Of a stretch of DNA of 64,000 bases, positions 34,481 to 47,500 are shown piece after piece. The notes beneath the pieces were generated by a model that was given only the letters and a program-made list of their open reading frames with translations, searched no databases and was not told the origin of the DNA. A program made the translations under genes and the position numbers. How positions within the stretch are numbered: position 1 is the first letter of the stretch; each line of letters starts with the position of its first letter. Location of the stretch: contig CM054144.1 of the NCBI GenBank assembly GCA_028751875.1, positions 15,773,302-15,837,301 of the forward strand. The letters run 5' to 3'. The DNA comes from Rapana venosa (taxonomy: Eukaryota; Mollusca; Gastropoda; Neogastropoda; Muricidae).

Positions 34481-35413
34481 TTTTGCTCCTGATGTCAGGC
34501 TTGGTATTACTTTTCTGAAAGAGAAAATCATCAACAATTTAAAGCATGATTTGAGAGCTTAGTTTATTTCATTACAGGCAGGCAAAAATAATTTTTGTGC
34601 TCTTAAAAGTCTACTCTGTGTACTGTTATGTTCTGTTTATTTACCCTAAAACTCACATTCACTAACTGAAACAGTCTTACAACAAAAGAAAAAAAGCAGC
34701 AATAAAACTTACTTGTGAATATGCTTGCAGATCAAAAATACTTATCAAAGATTCTGTTATTATGACTGTATATCATAAGCTACTCTTTGTTGCCTTCATT
34801 AAATAGTAAAGACTTCTCCATCTTCTGACCCCCTGTTTGTTTTTGTTTCTCAATGATAATTATTGATATATACTGGCTGCAACGTGTCAGGAGCACTGGC
34901 TTTATACTGCTATTAAAACTCTAAACATGTACTTTGGGTAAGTATTGCTTGTTATGCTCCTTGTTCAATGTAATAGCTCTAGGAATGCAAGCGCCCTAGT
35001 CAAGAGTCTGAAATTCAAAAGTATTGCTGCAGAAAAACAACTCTTAAAATAGGCTAACAATTGCAGTTAGAACGGCTTCCTAAAAAAGGGGAGGGAATTA
35101 ACTACTGCAAGCACAGCTACGAGCGAATGGTGCTGGGTGATGGTTCCCAAACAATAATTGATAATTATTTTTCATCCATATTTTGTCCTGGATTATTCAT
35201 AAAAGCTTCAGCTTTGAGATGTTTAAACATCACAGACTCACACCATATAAAGCAACTGAGTCTGAACAAAGACTGTAACGTTAGCATCTTTTGTCTAAAT
35301 AAGAAACAAAAAGTCATAGTTGTCATCACTTAGGCCTACCTTTCGCAGGCAGCTTCTTGCTTCCCTTTGGCTATACCGGAAATGGCCACGGATTTATTTA
35401 CGATTCCAAAATA
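34481..35413. promoter_or_regulatory. Divergent intergenic region between MAT2B and the Scm3/HJURP-like gene
   Basis: 933 bp separate the two ATGs. Both genes point outward, so the promoters of both probably lie here. I see no convincing TATA box. Most of this stretch exists in the left copy but is degraded there. Function inferred from layout only. Confidence 0.5.
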
Positions 35414-35414
35414 A
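35382..35414 (+). promoter_or_regulatory. 10-codon upstream ORF overlapping the main start (TAATG)
   Basis: The ATG at 35382 opens MATDLFTIPK and stops at TAA 35412-35414. The last A of the stop is the first base of the main ATG at 35414. The uORF ATG has the context gaaATGg (A at -3, G at +4), which is favourable. If both are in the same mRNA, the main protein would depend on leaky scanning or reinitiation. Confidence 0.5.
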
Positions 35415-35506
35415 TGGCGGGGGATTCGGATACAGCTTATCTGGCGCATTGCTTTGAATTGAATGCATCAAAGTTACAGTCCACATTTGATGAAATCTAT
35501 CGAAAG
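35414..35506 (+). CDS. Scm3/HJURP-like exon 1
   Basis: 31 codons, MAGDSDTAYL start, ends NASKLQSTFDEIYRK at donor aag|gtatta (phase 0). Carries the first half of the predicted histone-binding helix. Confidence 0.75.
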
Positions 35507-38500
35507 GTATTATATTTTCAAGGAAATATTTTAAGTAAGTAGCATTTTGCCTGTATTAATACGCCTGCACGGCTTGATTCGAGTCTGACTCCCCCCCTCT
35601 TTCCCCCTTCATCTACATGGTTTGATTCACCATCCCATGGAAGTTTTTCGGATGAGACAATAAACTGAGTTATCATGTGCAAACACATTCATAACATATT
35701 TAGCATACGTTAAGAACCCATTTATCTTTCGTTGAAGGACTGGTCAGCCTTGGCTGGTGGTACTGGTATAGATGACCCAAAAGAACAGGCAATCTGCATG
35801 TGTGCAATTGAATTATTGCTGCCAAGACACCAGGTAAAATACAGTCATCCACCCTAAACCCACTATTTGCTATAGACTACTTGTGCAATGTTAAATAGAA
35901 TAAGTAATCAATATTCATTGATACAGTGACCAGTAGAAGTGGGAATCCCCAGAATGGCTCAAGCCTGTCTCATGGGTTTTAACTTTTATAATGTATTAAA
36001 TTATAAATTGATATGAATTTTGCCTCATCTTTGCTCATCAACTGGATGTAAAATGTTCTTTCAGTTCATTTTTGCACAATTAAAAATACCACCTCATTTC
36101 TTTTTAAATCCTCACAGGTATTCAAGATTTCAAAAGTAGATGGTACTGTTGAAGTGTTGTGCAGGTTCTCTACTTCTACAATTCAAGAGGTAGCAGATTC
36201 CAAAGGTTTCATAATTACCGTTATATTAGTTACCATAGAAATGTTAATATAAATTTGTTTGTTATTGGTTTTGTTGAGAATAGAAGAACAGAGACCTTAT
36301 CCGAAGTTCTTTGATTTTCGAAGAATGATTCAAGGCTAAGATAACTTATTAACTTTCTAAAAATCCTACCAGTGCAGGCTGTGGTTAAAAATAAACATAA
36401 TATTGATACATGTCTTAATGACTGAATGAGTTTATAAATATGAGGTGACCACTTGTAGACGCCTGCCTTTCAGTGAAAGTAAACCAAGAGAAGTTTGTAC
36501 TTTTTTGTTTGTTTTTGTTTTGCAATTGCATTGTTTAACAATTTAAATTTCATTGGTAATTTATTCCAGTTTTCATAACCTTTAAACAGTTGATACTTGA
36601 TAGTATGCAAAATTGTAAGTTTTAAACTTTAACATAAGTTGATCACTTATTGTGGATACAATTACAAACTACAAATTGAATGATTAATTTAGTGATAATT
36701 ATTATCATACTCAGGATGGAACCAATTTAGTAAAATATTGAAAAATTAGTTGAACTTGAAGAAGTGTGGCACTGCACCTGTGCCAACACACTCTCCCCAG
36801 GGATAGCGTCATGATTCTATGCAGAGAAATCTGCAGTGACTTACAGTTACACCGTTAGTCGTTACATCACAAAATGATTTAGTCAGGGATTACACAAAGG
36901 AAGAAACTAGAAAGATCAGATAAGAATTGAATTATTGGTCACCTTTTCATGGAACTAACAGTAACACAGGGATCTGTACTAAGTGCTAATAAAAATAGAG
37001 TTCTTTGTGTTGGACTGTTCAGTTCCTGTTTACTGCAAAACCATAGCGAGCAAGGCAAATGTCATAGATCATGTATAGAGCCCGTTTTTTGACTATGGAC
37101 TGTCCAAGACTTCAGTGGAGAAAACACAGCAGTTCTTGGACAATCAAGAACTCATCAGTTTTCAAATGATGGATCAAGAATTCACTTAGTGTGTAAACTT
37201 GTGAGAGTGTATTATGTATAGTGTGTGTGTGTGAGTGTGAGACTCTGTGTGTGTGTATGTGCGTGTGTTGGTCACTCTGTGTGTAGTGCTGTTGATTTTG
37301 ACTCAAAACTGTCAATTGGTCATCTTCTGGAGCTGAACAATTGTGTTACCTCAGCTTCTTCAGTTATTTGACAACTCAACAATACAAATAGGACAGATTG
37401 TATCATGAAAAAAAAGTGATGCCAAAAAAGACATTGAGAAAGAGAGAAACAGAAAATATTTAGATTGTGTTTTTGGAGTGAGTTTTATTGTGAAATAGTA
37501 TAGATTTCCTTTGTTGATTTAATCTGACATTTTATTTCTGTGTTTTCTTTATATCTTTCAGTATGACCGTGACTTTCCAGATGATGATATCATTGAACTA
37601 CGCCGTGCCAAAATTGTTCATGACAGAGGTGAGCATGATATTGAGATAATTGATTAATGATTTATTATGAAGTTGAGATTATGATGTTCTGTAGATTCTA
37701 AGACGGGATGGGATAGCTTGGTGGTTAGAACATTGCGCTCGCAATCCTACGACCAGGGTTCGATTCCCATTCAAGGGGATATTTTCTCCTGGAGGTAACA
37801 TCAGTGCAGACTCCACTGTCCCCAAAAGTCCTTCAGATGAGACTATAAGCCGAGGTCCCATGTGCGAACACACGCAGAACATCTTGCGCACATGTTAAAT
37901 CCTGTGCCGCTTTTCATAAGAGTAGGCCATCGTGTGCCCGTGGGAACAGATGACAGAATTTACAAAATTGCATACAGATGGGGACTGGATGTAAAAAAGC
38001 ACATAAGTGCTTATTCCATTATCCTCAATATAAAAGAACTAAAAAAAAAGAAAAAAAGAAAGATAGCTGTGTCTCAGATTCAAAGGTATGTGTTATGAAT
38101 GTAAAAACTGTCATTAAAGCCATCAGCCAAGCCCAGATTTCTTATTGTGTTCTTCATTGCTCATTGTTCAGGTTTTAATCAATATGAGCTTTAAAAATGT
38201 TTTTGGGCTTCCACCTTTTCCCCCCATAAACTTGACCAGCAAAACTCCCTTCTGTTTTTGCCATACTTACACTGTTATAGATCTAGATCTGTAGATCTAT
38301 CTGTATTTTAAAAATATGTACGGACAGGTCTGTTAAATGAAAACTTTTTTTAAAGCTCATAATCTGAAGGAGGTAGGTTTGACACTTTGAGTCGTGGAAA
38401 AGCGGTGAGTAAGCCTAATTAAGTGAGTAAGTGGTGGAGTTGAGGTTGGGAACTTGGTCTTGGGATACCCCAAGAGTAAAATATAATATAGGTTCTGACT

Positions 38501-41500
38501 CCATTCTTCTACAACTACAAGTCTTTTGGGTGAGACTAAACCAGCTTACTCTATGTGTACTTATGTATAAAATTTATAATAATTGATATCATACACATGG
38601 TAATTTCCCATCCACTCTTGTGTGAAAGAGTAGCCAGACCACTTTTAGTAGGTGGTGTGGATCACTCAAAAATATCCAACATGCACTGGATGCTTAATCA
38701 ATTTAATGGGTAGCAATTACTGAAGCATCAGCCAAGAGGGTGAAATTGGCATGGTGTGAATGGAATTATCATTTTATTCCACCCTCTGTGTAACACTTTT
38801 TTTTTTAATATCCCAAAACCAAAGAAAGTTTTTATTTTTCAGATTTGCTATGATTCAACACATTTTTTCTGATTTTTTTTAAAAGGTGGTCAAGTTGTTT
38901 GTTGTGTGTCAGTGTGCACACTAAGTTACTCACTACCAGCACACAGAGGGTTGAACGACTTGTCATTGCAATGTCCCAGTGATTCAAAATGGATTTGACG
39001 GAAAAGGCAGTTGATGGCATTCTTTGATAATGAATTACATATCTCAATATTTGATTTACATACCATTGGTAGTAATATTGTAAAACTAGAGCCATCACTG
39101 TGTATAAAATGAATTATTTTTCTGATCACAGGGATTTTGAAATCCATGCCAACAAGGAGAATGGGCAGTGCAACTTTTGGAAAACATGTGCATGTGAAGG
39201 CAGGTAAGGAAATGGTGAAGACAGTAAGTTAAAAAACAGTATCATAGATTGAAGTTTCAACTTCACCTCCTTTTGTGTTTCTGTGTTCTCTTTGCATTAG
39301 TGTGTACTGTATACTTCTGATCTTGACTGTGCCTATATATACTGGTGATAACGATGAAAAGAACACACTTATGTACTAAATGTAGCTTGGTGCCTTTGGC
39401 ACACAAAGCTTTACAATACATGAAAACTTTAAATAACAGAGTGAGAAAAAGTGTATCAGACTAAAACACTAGTATTTTCAAGCCATTTACTGATGCAGAC
39501 TATTTTACATGCAGAAGGTAAGTCGAATGAAACATGAACACTTTAAAAAACATTCTGACAAGAAACATGTTTATTTTATCTGCACAAGTGCTAACATTTT
39601 ACAACTTACAACAAAAGTTTATGCACATTTTCTGCAAATGTATGCACACAGTTTTTGTTAATTTGAACTGTATGCAGCTGCACAGTGACATATGCAACCG
39701 CACATTGACTCACAATGAACATAAAATATGCATTCATTTTTAGACACACAGAGGTATTCTCACAAAACACACACACACTCTCTCTGTGTCTCTCTAATTG
39801 ATGACTTTTACACATGTAGTACATGAAGATATTTTGGTGAAACATTGTGACATCAATGCAGTTTGAGAGATCTACTTTTAGAGAAAATAGGTAATACAGT
39901 GCTTTGTAGGAAGAATTTTGTGTTTTTAACAGTTTGGAGCTTTTTGTGTTATTTCAACATCTCCATCCCCCTCTCTTACTGAATCTTTATTTTGTTATTT
40001 TTTAATAGACTATGAAAACATTTTTTGTTATTTCATTTCTCATCTAAAGTTTCAGGGTTCAACAATGTAACTACCTTCCTATCATAATGGTAGCTGCATT
40101 CCAACTTTGCGAGATGAAGGTCAGAACATTTTGTGTTAAAAGAAAGCATACCCCTCTCCTCTTTTCCCTGAAGTTGATGAAATTTTACTTATTTCTTTTC
40201 AGATACTCATTTGTATACATCACATTCACAGGTGAGTTGGTTTTTTAATGCAGTTTTTCAAAGATAAAATATCAAATTTGATAAAGTTTTTTGTAGACAG
40301 GTCCATTCATTCTGATTTGATCTTAAGAGTCTTCTTAGCCAGCCTATATGAATAAGTAAGAGATTGAAGTACTTGAATAGTTATTTTATCAAAGATTTTA
40401 AAAAAATGCTTGTGATGAAGTCAGAATTTTATAGCACAATATTATAATGGAGGCTCTTTGTTTTTTTGTTGTACTCATAACCAGATGCTACCCAAGTTCC
40501 TCCATGTGTGAGAACATGGTCTCACGTGGACACGTTTGACAAGTCCCCAAGGATGAGACCTTGTTTCATTTACTTAAATTGGTACTGTCATACAATGAAA
40601 TGAAACACTTGTCAAAAGAAGTGAATTCAGTTGTGAGGTTGATTTATTTTTGTTATCCTGTCTTGACAGCTGGACCAAGGGAACATCACTGGTTCACCAG
40701 AAGCATCAGAGAAGAGTTTTCATTCTTTGTCGGAGAAAAGCTTCATCTCAGGTACAATGTTTGTGGGATGTTTGAGTTCTGTAGAAAAGTAAATGATGCA
40801 TTGCAGTTAAGTAGAGAAAAGCTTTATCTTATGATATACATTGTGCATTTGGGCTCTCTCTGCAGTGTCCATCCTTTGCTGCTTTTATAATTGCCTGTTT
40901 ACGTAGGTAGATTTTGCACATGTACATATATGGGCTGTGGTGAGACTTTGTGCATGCAGACAGAGAAGTTGGTTGTGTGTTTGTATAGGAATCAAGGGGA
41001 GGGAGAGACAGATCTGATTGGGGTGGAACAGAAAGCGGGCAGTGCACTCTGTGAATTAATGAAAATCTGCCAAAATTAACAACAGCTTTCCTTTAGTTTG
41101 TTTTGAAGTTATTCTTTGTTTTTAAAAAAAACCGTATTCTTGTATTTCAAGAAAACTGGAATAAGTACCCATGTGCTGTATAACATCCAGTCCCCATGTG
41201 CATTCAGTGTTGTAAATTTTACCTTCCATTCTCACTGGCGCACAATGGCCTACTTTTCTGAAAGGCAGAACAGGTTTTATAGTGTGCGCTAGATGTTAGA
41301 ACTATGTGCATTTGCGCATGGGAGTTCGGTTTATAGTCTCATGGGAAGGACTTTTGCTGCAGGGTTCGTACAAATCTTAAAAAGCCCTAAAAGGCCCTGA
41401 TTTTTGAAGATCCAAAATAAGGCCCCTAAAAAGCCCTAAAATTGAGACCTATGGCCCTGGAGGCCCTAAAAAGCCCTAAAAATGGGAACCATGAGTGAGA

Positions 41501-44500
41501 GTTTCAGATGAAATGTAGATTAAACAAATACACAAAATAAAACTTATGAGAAATGAAAGCAAGAAGGATGTCCAAAGATCGTATTATCACTGATAGAGCC
41601 TGTTGTCTGCTATTCATGTTGCGCCACCTATTTTGCCAAGGGAGGTAATCATCAGTTATTTCTTACATGCTGAAAACTACCTACCCCTATGGTATGTCCG
41701 TAATTTGTTTGGAAAATTATGTTTAACTATGAAACTGCAATCATGAGTCAAAATAATACCAGTTTTCTGTTTACTGCGCTACAGTCCTTCTCTACGAGAT
41801 TTTTCAATTTTAGCACAGCTGCACTGTGAATAGCAAGGCCTATTGTTTCTCGTGTGCACAGTTTACAAAATGGCAGTCAGTGATACAGTTGTGTGTCAGA
41901 ATGGGAATACAATAAAACCTGTAGCCAGATCTGTTCTTTATTTGAGGAGATTATCCCACAGATTTCCTGCAGAATGCATACAGAAATGAATCCAATTCAT
42001 AAGGCAAGTCACAAATACCTGAATATTTACAAATGTACAGGAAAAATACAAATGTTTGAATATTTTCCACCGCTCAATGTGGTTGATTTAGTTGACTTTA
42101 AAATTCGCAGCTTATTCAGTTATTGGCCGACTTATCTGAAGATTCTTGCTTTAAAAAACAACAACTTTGGGCAGAGGGTGTTGGCATCCTTTTCAAGCCA
42201 GTGTTAGGCCTTCCTCTCTGTCTGCATTGACCATATGGGACTTGTACATGTATTTATAGTGAAGAGAACTTGCATCCAGCAGTCTCTGTGTGTCTTTCTC
42301 AGTTTCTGTCTCTGTCTTTTATGCATGCATGCGTGTGCATGCACGCACGTGCGTGTGTGTGTGTGTGAATTCCTGCATGTAAGCATGTGTGAGATTGAAA
42401 TAAAGGAGCAGAATTTGGAAGAGGCACAGTGACTGTGTGAGGGTATTGTTATTACCAGTTCTAGTACCGGGCAACCATCTGCATCTTTGGTAAGGCAAGG
42501 AGACTAGTTCACATCAGATGAAGTTTGAGGGATAGTGTCTTTTAAGTTCACTTTGCTAGCTGTTTGTGAAAAACATCTTGGAATCAGAGACACTTATTTC
42601 AGTTTTCACTTTACTTCGTATTTCAAGACATGGACACTTCCATCACACCATGGATGTTTTACTGTGTGAGGATTTTAATTCATTGTATCTATGAGTGAAA
42701 GACATTTTATTCTAGAACTTCACTTGAATTTGTGTCAATAATCAATATCCGTCATGCAGTTGTAGATGAGAAGACTTTGTTTACATGAATTTGAGATTGG
42801 TTTATCAAAGTAAATGTGTACAAAGGTTGATAACATACACTTTGATACCCTGCGGATAGGCCCTAAATTTGGAAATAATGGCCCCTAAAAAGCCCTAAAA
42901 AGGCCCTAAATTTTTTCCCACCAAGTCTGTATGAACCCTGTGCTGGGAGTAGAGTTGGCACATTAAGTGGAGGGAGAGACAGATCTGATTGGGGTAGAAC
43001 AGAAGGCAGGTAGTGTAGACTACTTCTCTATGAGTTCATGAAAATGTGCCAAAATTATGAACATCTTTCCTTTACTGTTGGAAAGGCGGGGGAAAAAAAG
43101 AACATATGAGTATTTGCCAGCCTTCTGCACAGAATCCGTACATTTTTTGTTCTTTGTCACTCTTGGTTTAGTGCTCTGCCTGGAAAGTAGTGTGTGTGAT
43201 GTGGTTTAGAGGGGTGGGGGTGGTGATGGAAGAATGTCTGTGAGTACATTACTGTTTGACATCCGTTTTTTTCATGTTGTGATACATCCCCAAAGTTGGA
43301 ATGTGGCTATCTTAATTTAATGTGTTCAAACAGTCACATGTGCAGAAATCTCACCATTCGTAAACCTTGGAGCTCTAGCTAAGGGCCTCCCTTTCCCCCC
43401 AAAAAATAATGTTGTGATATGAAAGTGCGAGATATATGTATGGGTTTTTTTTTGTATGTGTGTGCTTTCCTTTCACAATGATCAGAGATTGTGGAATCTG
43501 GAACATGCAGATTTAGCCTTTGAGGTTGAAAGTTTTGGGAAGATCTGTTAAAACCTGTTCCGCCTTTCAGAAGAGTAGGCCATTGCATGCCAGTTGAAGG
43601 GATGACAGAATTTGTCAAAATGCATGCACACTGATGTTGTGTTTTACACATCATCCCCAAAGTTGGAATGCCCCTACCGTAATGGTGGGAAAATGGTCTC
43701 ATACGTAACATCTTGTGATTTGTGAACCTCATAGCCCTAGCTGAGGAACAAAGAAAAAACCCAGCAAAACCCAACAAAGCCAAAAAATAAAACATCCCCC
43801 CCCCCCCACCCCCCTAAAAAAACCCGAACAAACCCCAACCAACCGAACAACCACCACCAAACACAACCCCCCCCCAAAGAAAAGCCCACATCAAACCAAC
43901 AAAAAACAACATTCCAGCATCTGTTCATCATGACTACAACTAGATGTGGTAACTTTGTTAAAATACAATATAAAATGATGTAGACTGATTTGGACTTGAT
44001 TGGTTTTCAGTCAACTGCAGTCGTTGGGCGAACAACATTGAAGAGGAAAGTGAACCCAGCGATGCAGAGACCATCGGAGACAGTGAAGAGGACAGCGATT
44101 CATGGGAAGATGAGACTGAAGGTACTGTAACACTCATTTTGTTTTCTTTTTATGGGAAGAGACTGAAGGTACTGTAACACTGATTTTTTTCCCCTTGAGA
44201 AAATGAGACTGAAGGTACTACAATACTGATTTTTCCCCTAGGGAAGATGAGACTGAAGGTACTGTAACAGTCATTTTGTTTTCTTTTCATGGGAAGAGAC
44301 TGAAGGTACTGTAACTCTGATTTTTTTCCCTTGAGAAAATAAGACTGAAGGTACTGCAGTACTGATTTTTCTCCTTAGGAAAATGAGATTGAAGGTAGTG
44401 TAACACTGGCTTTTCTCCCTTTTTCTTTTCATGAGAAGAAGAGACTGAAGGATCTGTAGCACTGAATTTTTTTTAACCACTGGATACCCCACCCCGGAAA

Positions 44501-47500
44501 TTTTCCGGGGCTAAATGTGTACTTTATATGCCTACAACCCGGAAAATTCCCGGGGTGTCGAACCGAAGTAAACAAGCCAGCTTCCTTGACTACACTTAAA
44601 GGGAAAGAACTCGAAAATTAGTGGAGATCACTCTCCTGTTGCTTGGCAACATCCATCTGCAAAAACCGTGGCAAAAACGATTGTTTTTTAGCTCGTATTT
44701 TGTGCTTTATGCATGACTGCTTGGGCAGTTCTTGTTCAAAATGGCTGACACTTCTTGTTGAAGGTATCAATAACTTTACACAGCTGTAAAAGTGGCGAAT
44801 AAAACTTTTGATTTATCTGACAGTGATGAAAACGATTGTGTATGATTCAGGAGATAGTGCATTTAAAAAAAAAAAAAGAGATTTAGCCTGGACTTAGTTT
44901 TACGTTATTGAGATGGGGGGTACTCAGAATGACAGTGGTGATGAAGAATGTATTTTTTGTCGATTTTTTACATTTTAAATATATTTTCGCAGTGAAATAT
45001 CATGCTAACTAATTTGATCTTGCCTCGAAATAATCTATGATATATATACTGTCATTGGGTAGACTATCAGGATTATTCATGTAGTAATTTTTGAGTAAGA
45101 GGGATATGAACATAGCAAGTGGTACATAAGAATTTTATTCCCCGGCATATAGGACGCACTTGCACTGGGCAGTTAAGAGGTTAAAGACCTTTTTCATGGG
45201 AAGATTAGATTGACGGAATTACAGCACATAGTTGTCTGAGGGCTTTTTGTTTTTATCTTGCCTTTTTCTTTCATGTGAAGATGAAGATGAAAGTGCTGCT
45301 ACTTAATGAACACTCAGTTGCCCAATTGTGAGTGTGTGCGTAATTGTTTTGTTTTTTCTTTAATGACTGGATTTGTGAAAGTATGACTGTCAGTCACACT
45401 GTATAAATTTGCTTTTTAGACATTTTGTCATGTAATCCTGAGGTGTTCCTTTGTGCTTGAGACAAAGATAGTTTTTTTTTAGCTTAAGGTAATAATAATA
45501 ATACATGGAATTTATACAGCACTATATCTCTGAAATGTGTTATTCCTTATGTGTTATGGTTTGTAATTTCTTACATGTTTGTTGTTTTCAGAGACGGACA
45601 CACTGTCAGGATCAGAAGAAGAACGGGCTGTTACCAGGACTGCGGAAGCTGACACGTCAGATGATGAAGAAGAATGGCTGACGATTACTGAGGCAGGACG
45701 TTGGAGGAGACAGCATTCACATTTGCCGGGGAAGAAAACGAAGCATGCATGTGCTCATACAAGTTCTTATGGTACACTCACAAATCTGCCAAGCAAAGGG
45801 GACTGGCAAAATACAAGAAACATTCAGTTCACCAGTATGTATCAAGACATTCAAGAAGAAGAAGGGAAGTGGTTGAAGAAGCCCCCCATAGTGGGCTGAC
45901 AACTGAACAGAATGTGAAGGAGCGTTTAGGACCACCCAGACGAGTGAGGCTTGTTACACTGTTGTCACAGCTTCAAGGCAACAAAGACACAGCTGACACT
46001 TTCTCACAGGAACCGGGGCTATTTATGGATGTGGGTACTCTTTGCGATGAAAAGTCAGCTAGAAAGAAAGTACTTCCAGACTCTGGTGACGTTACAGATC
46101 CTCTCCCAGCTCGATCAGGATCTGCAGTACTGTCACCATCCTCCCAGCCATTCAGCATGCATGGCTGTGATGATGTGGATTTCTTTTTGCCAAGTGGCTC
46201 TGTCGGGGAGATTGTACAGGTTGGTGATGACATGTCTGTTGAGGATGGCATACCCCTTCTGCAGGATAACACCAGGTGCAGGTGGAGTGACACCAGGCAC
46301 AGTCAGAATGAGACTTGTCAAACTAAACCTTTGTCTGTTTCTTCTCCACCGATGTCCAGACTTGGTTTGGAAAGCACCTTTACTATTTCCAAATCTTCAC
46401 CTTCCACCAAAATGACCACCAACGACAGCAGAAAACAAATTCCATATGAAAGAGAAGTCAGAACGTGTAACCCAGCAAATGAAAAGTGGCCCGAGACTGA
46501 AGGCTTGAAAATGAAGAAGCAAGAAGTAGGGATACAGCAAGCCTGCAAAAAATCAGGAGCAGAGACACCTTGCTTATTAGTGGCATTAGATAGAACTGGG
46601 CCTGGAACTCCCACCTGTACTCACAGCTATAGTTCCCAGTCAGGAGGACCACAGGAGAATGCAGTGACTGGTCAGTCATTGCTGTCGTCCAGCTGTGACA
46701 TTACTGTCGTGAAAAGTGCAGACATGCCTCATGTGCCTTATGACACTGTCAGAAAGGAGGCCTCTATGGATGGTACGAGTGCAGAAAACTCACTCACAGT
46801 ACAGACTGTAGATCTGGAGCAAAGAAGAGTTTCCTTGGTTGAGATCCAGAAGAAACTGGACAGGCTGTCTGCGCTGTTTAACTCATCTAGCACCGTGATA
46901 TCAGAGTCACATAGCACAGCTGACAAATCCAAACAGTCAGGGGAAAGTCACACTGTTGTTCCAGACGTGGAGCTGGTCTCTGCTGCACCACCTGAAAAGA
47001 TGGAGATATCCCCTGAACCTGATGTTAGGAAGAAGTCTGGTCTGGCCATCCTTTCTCCTTCTGAGGCCCATGCAGCTGGAGAAGAGGATTGTCATCCCTG
47101 TGAAATGACAACTGTTTCTCCAAGAACAGGCCCACTTCCAAACAAAACCTTCACAATGGCTGCTGATGAAACTGATTGTAAAAACACCAGAATTAATAAT
47201 CATCCATTCAGTACATCCACCCTTGCTCCAAACACTGGCTCCACTTCTAGTGTAGAGGTTCAAGTTTCTCCAATGCACAAAGAACAGGACTGTCAGTCAA
47301 AACGAAAATTTCTTCCAGTATACAAGCCCTTCTCATCAGAAGAAATACAAGATATTTTAGATATGTTCGATTCTCAGTCGGTTATAAACTTTCTGAAAGA
47401 GAAATCCATCAAGCATGAGGTGGAGTTTGTGAAAGAGGATAAAAAGTGCATTGAAACACCATCTGGATCATCGCATAGTAACAACTTGATCAATTCGGAA

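Noticed and set aside
45717..45935. Minus-strand and other-frame ORFs within 45700-49770
   Set aside because: Shadows of the giant terminal exon; no domain or splice support.
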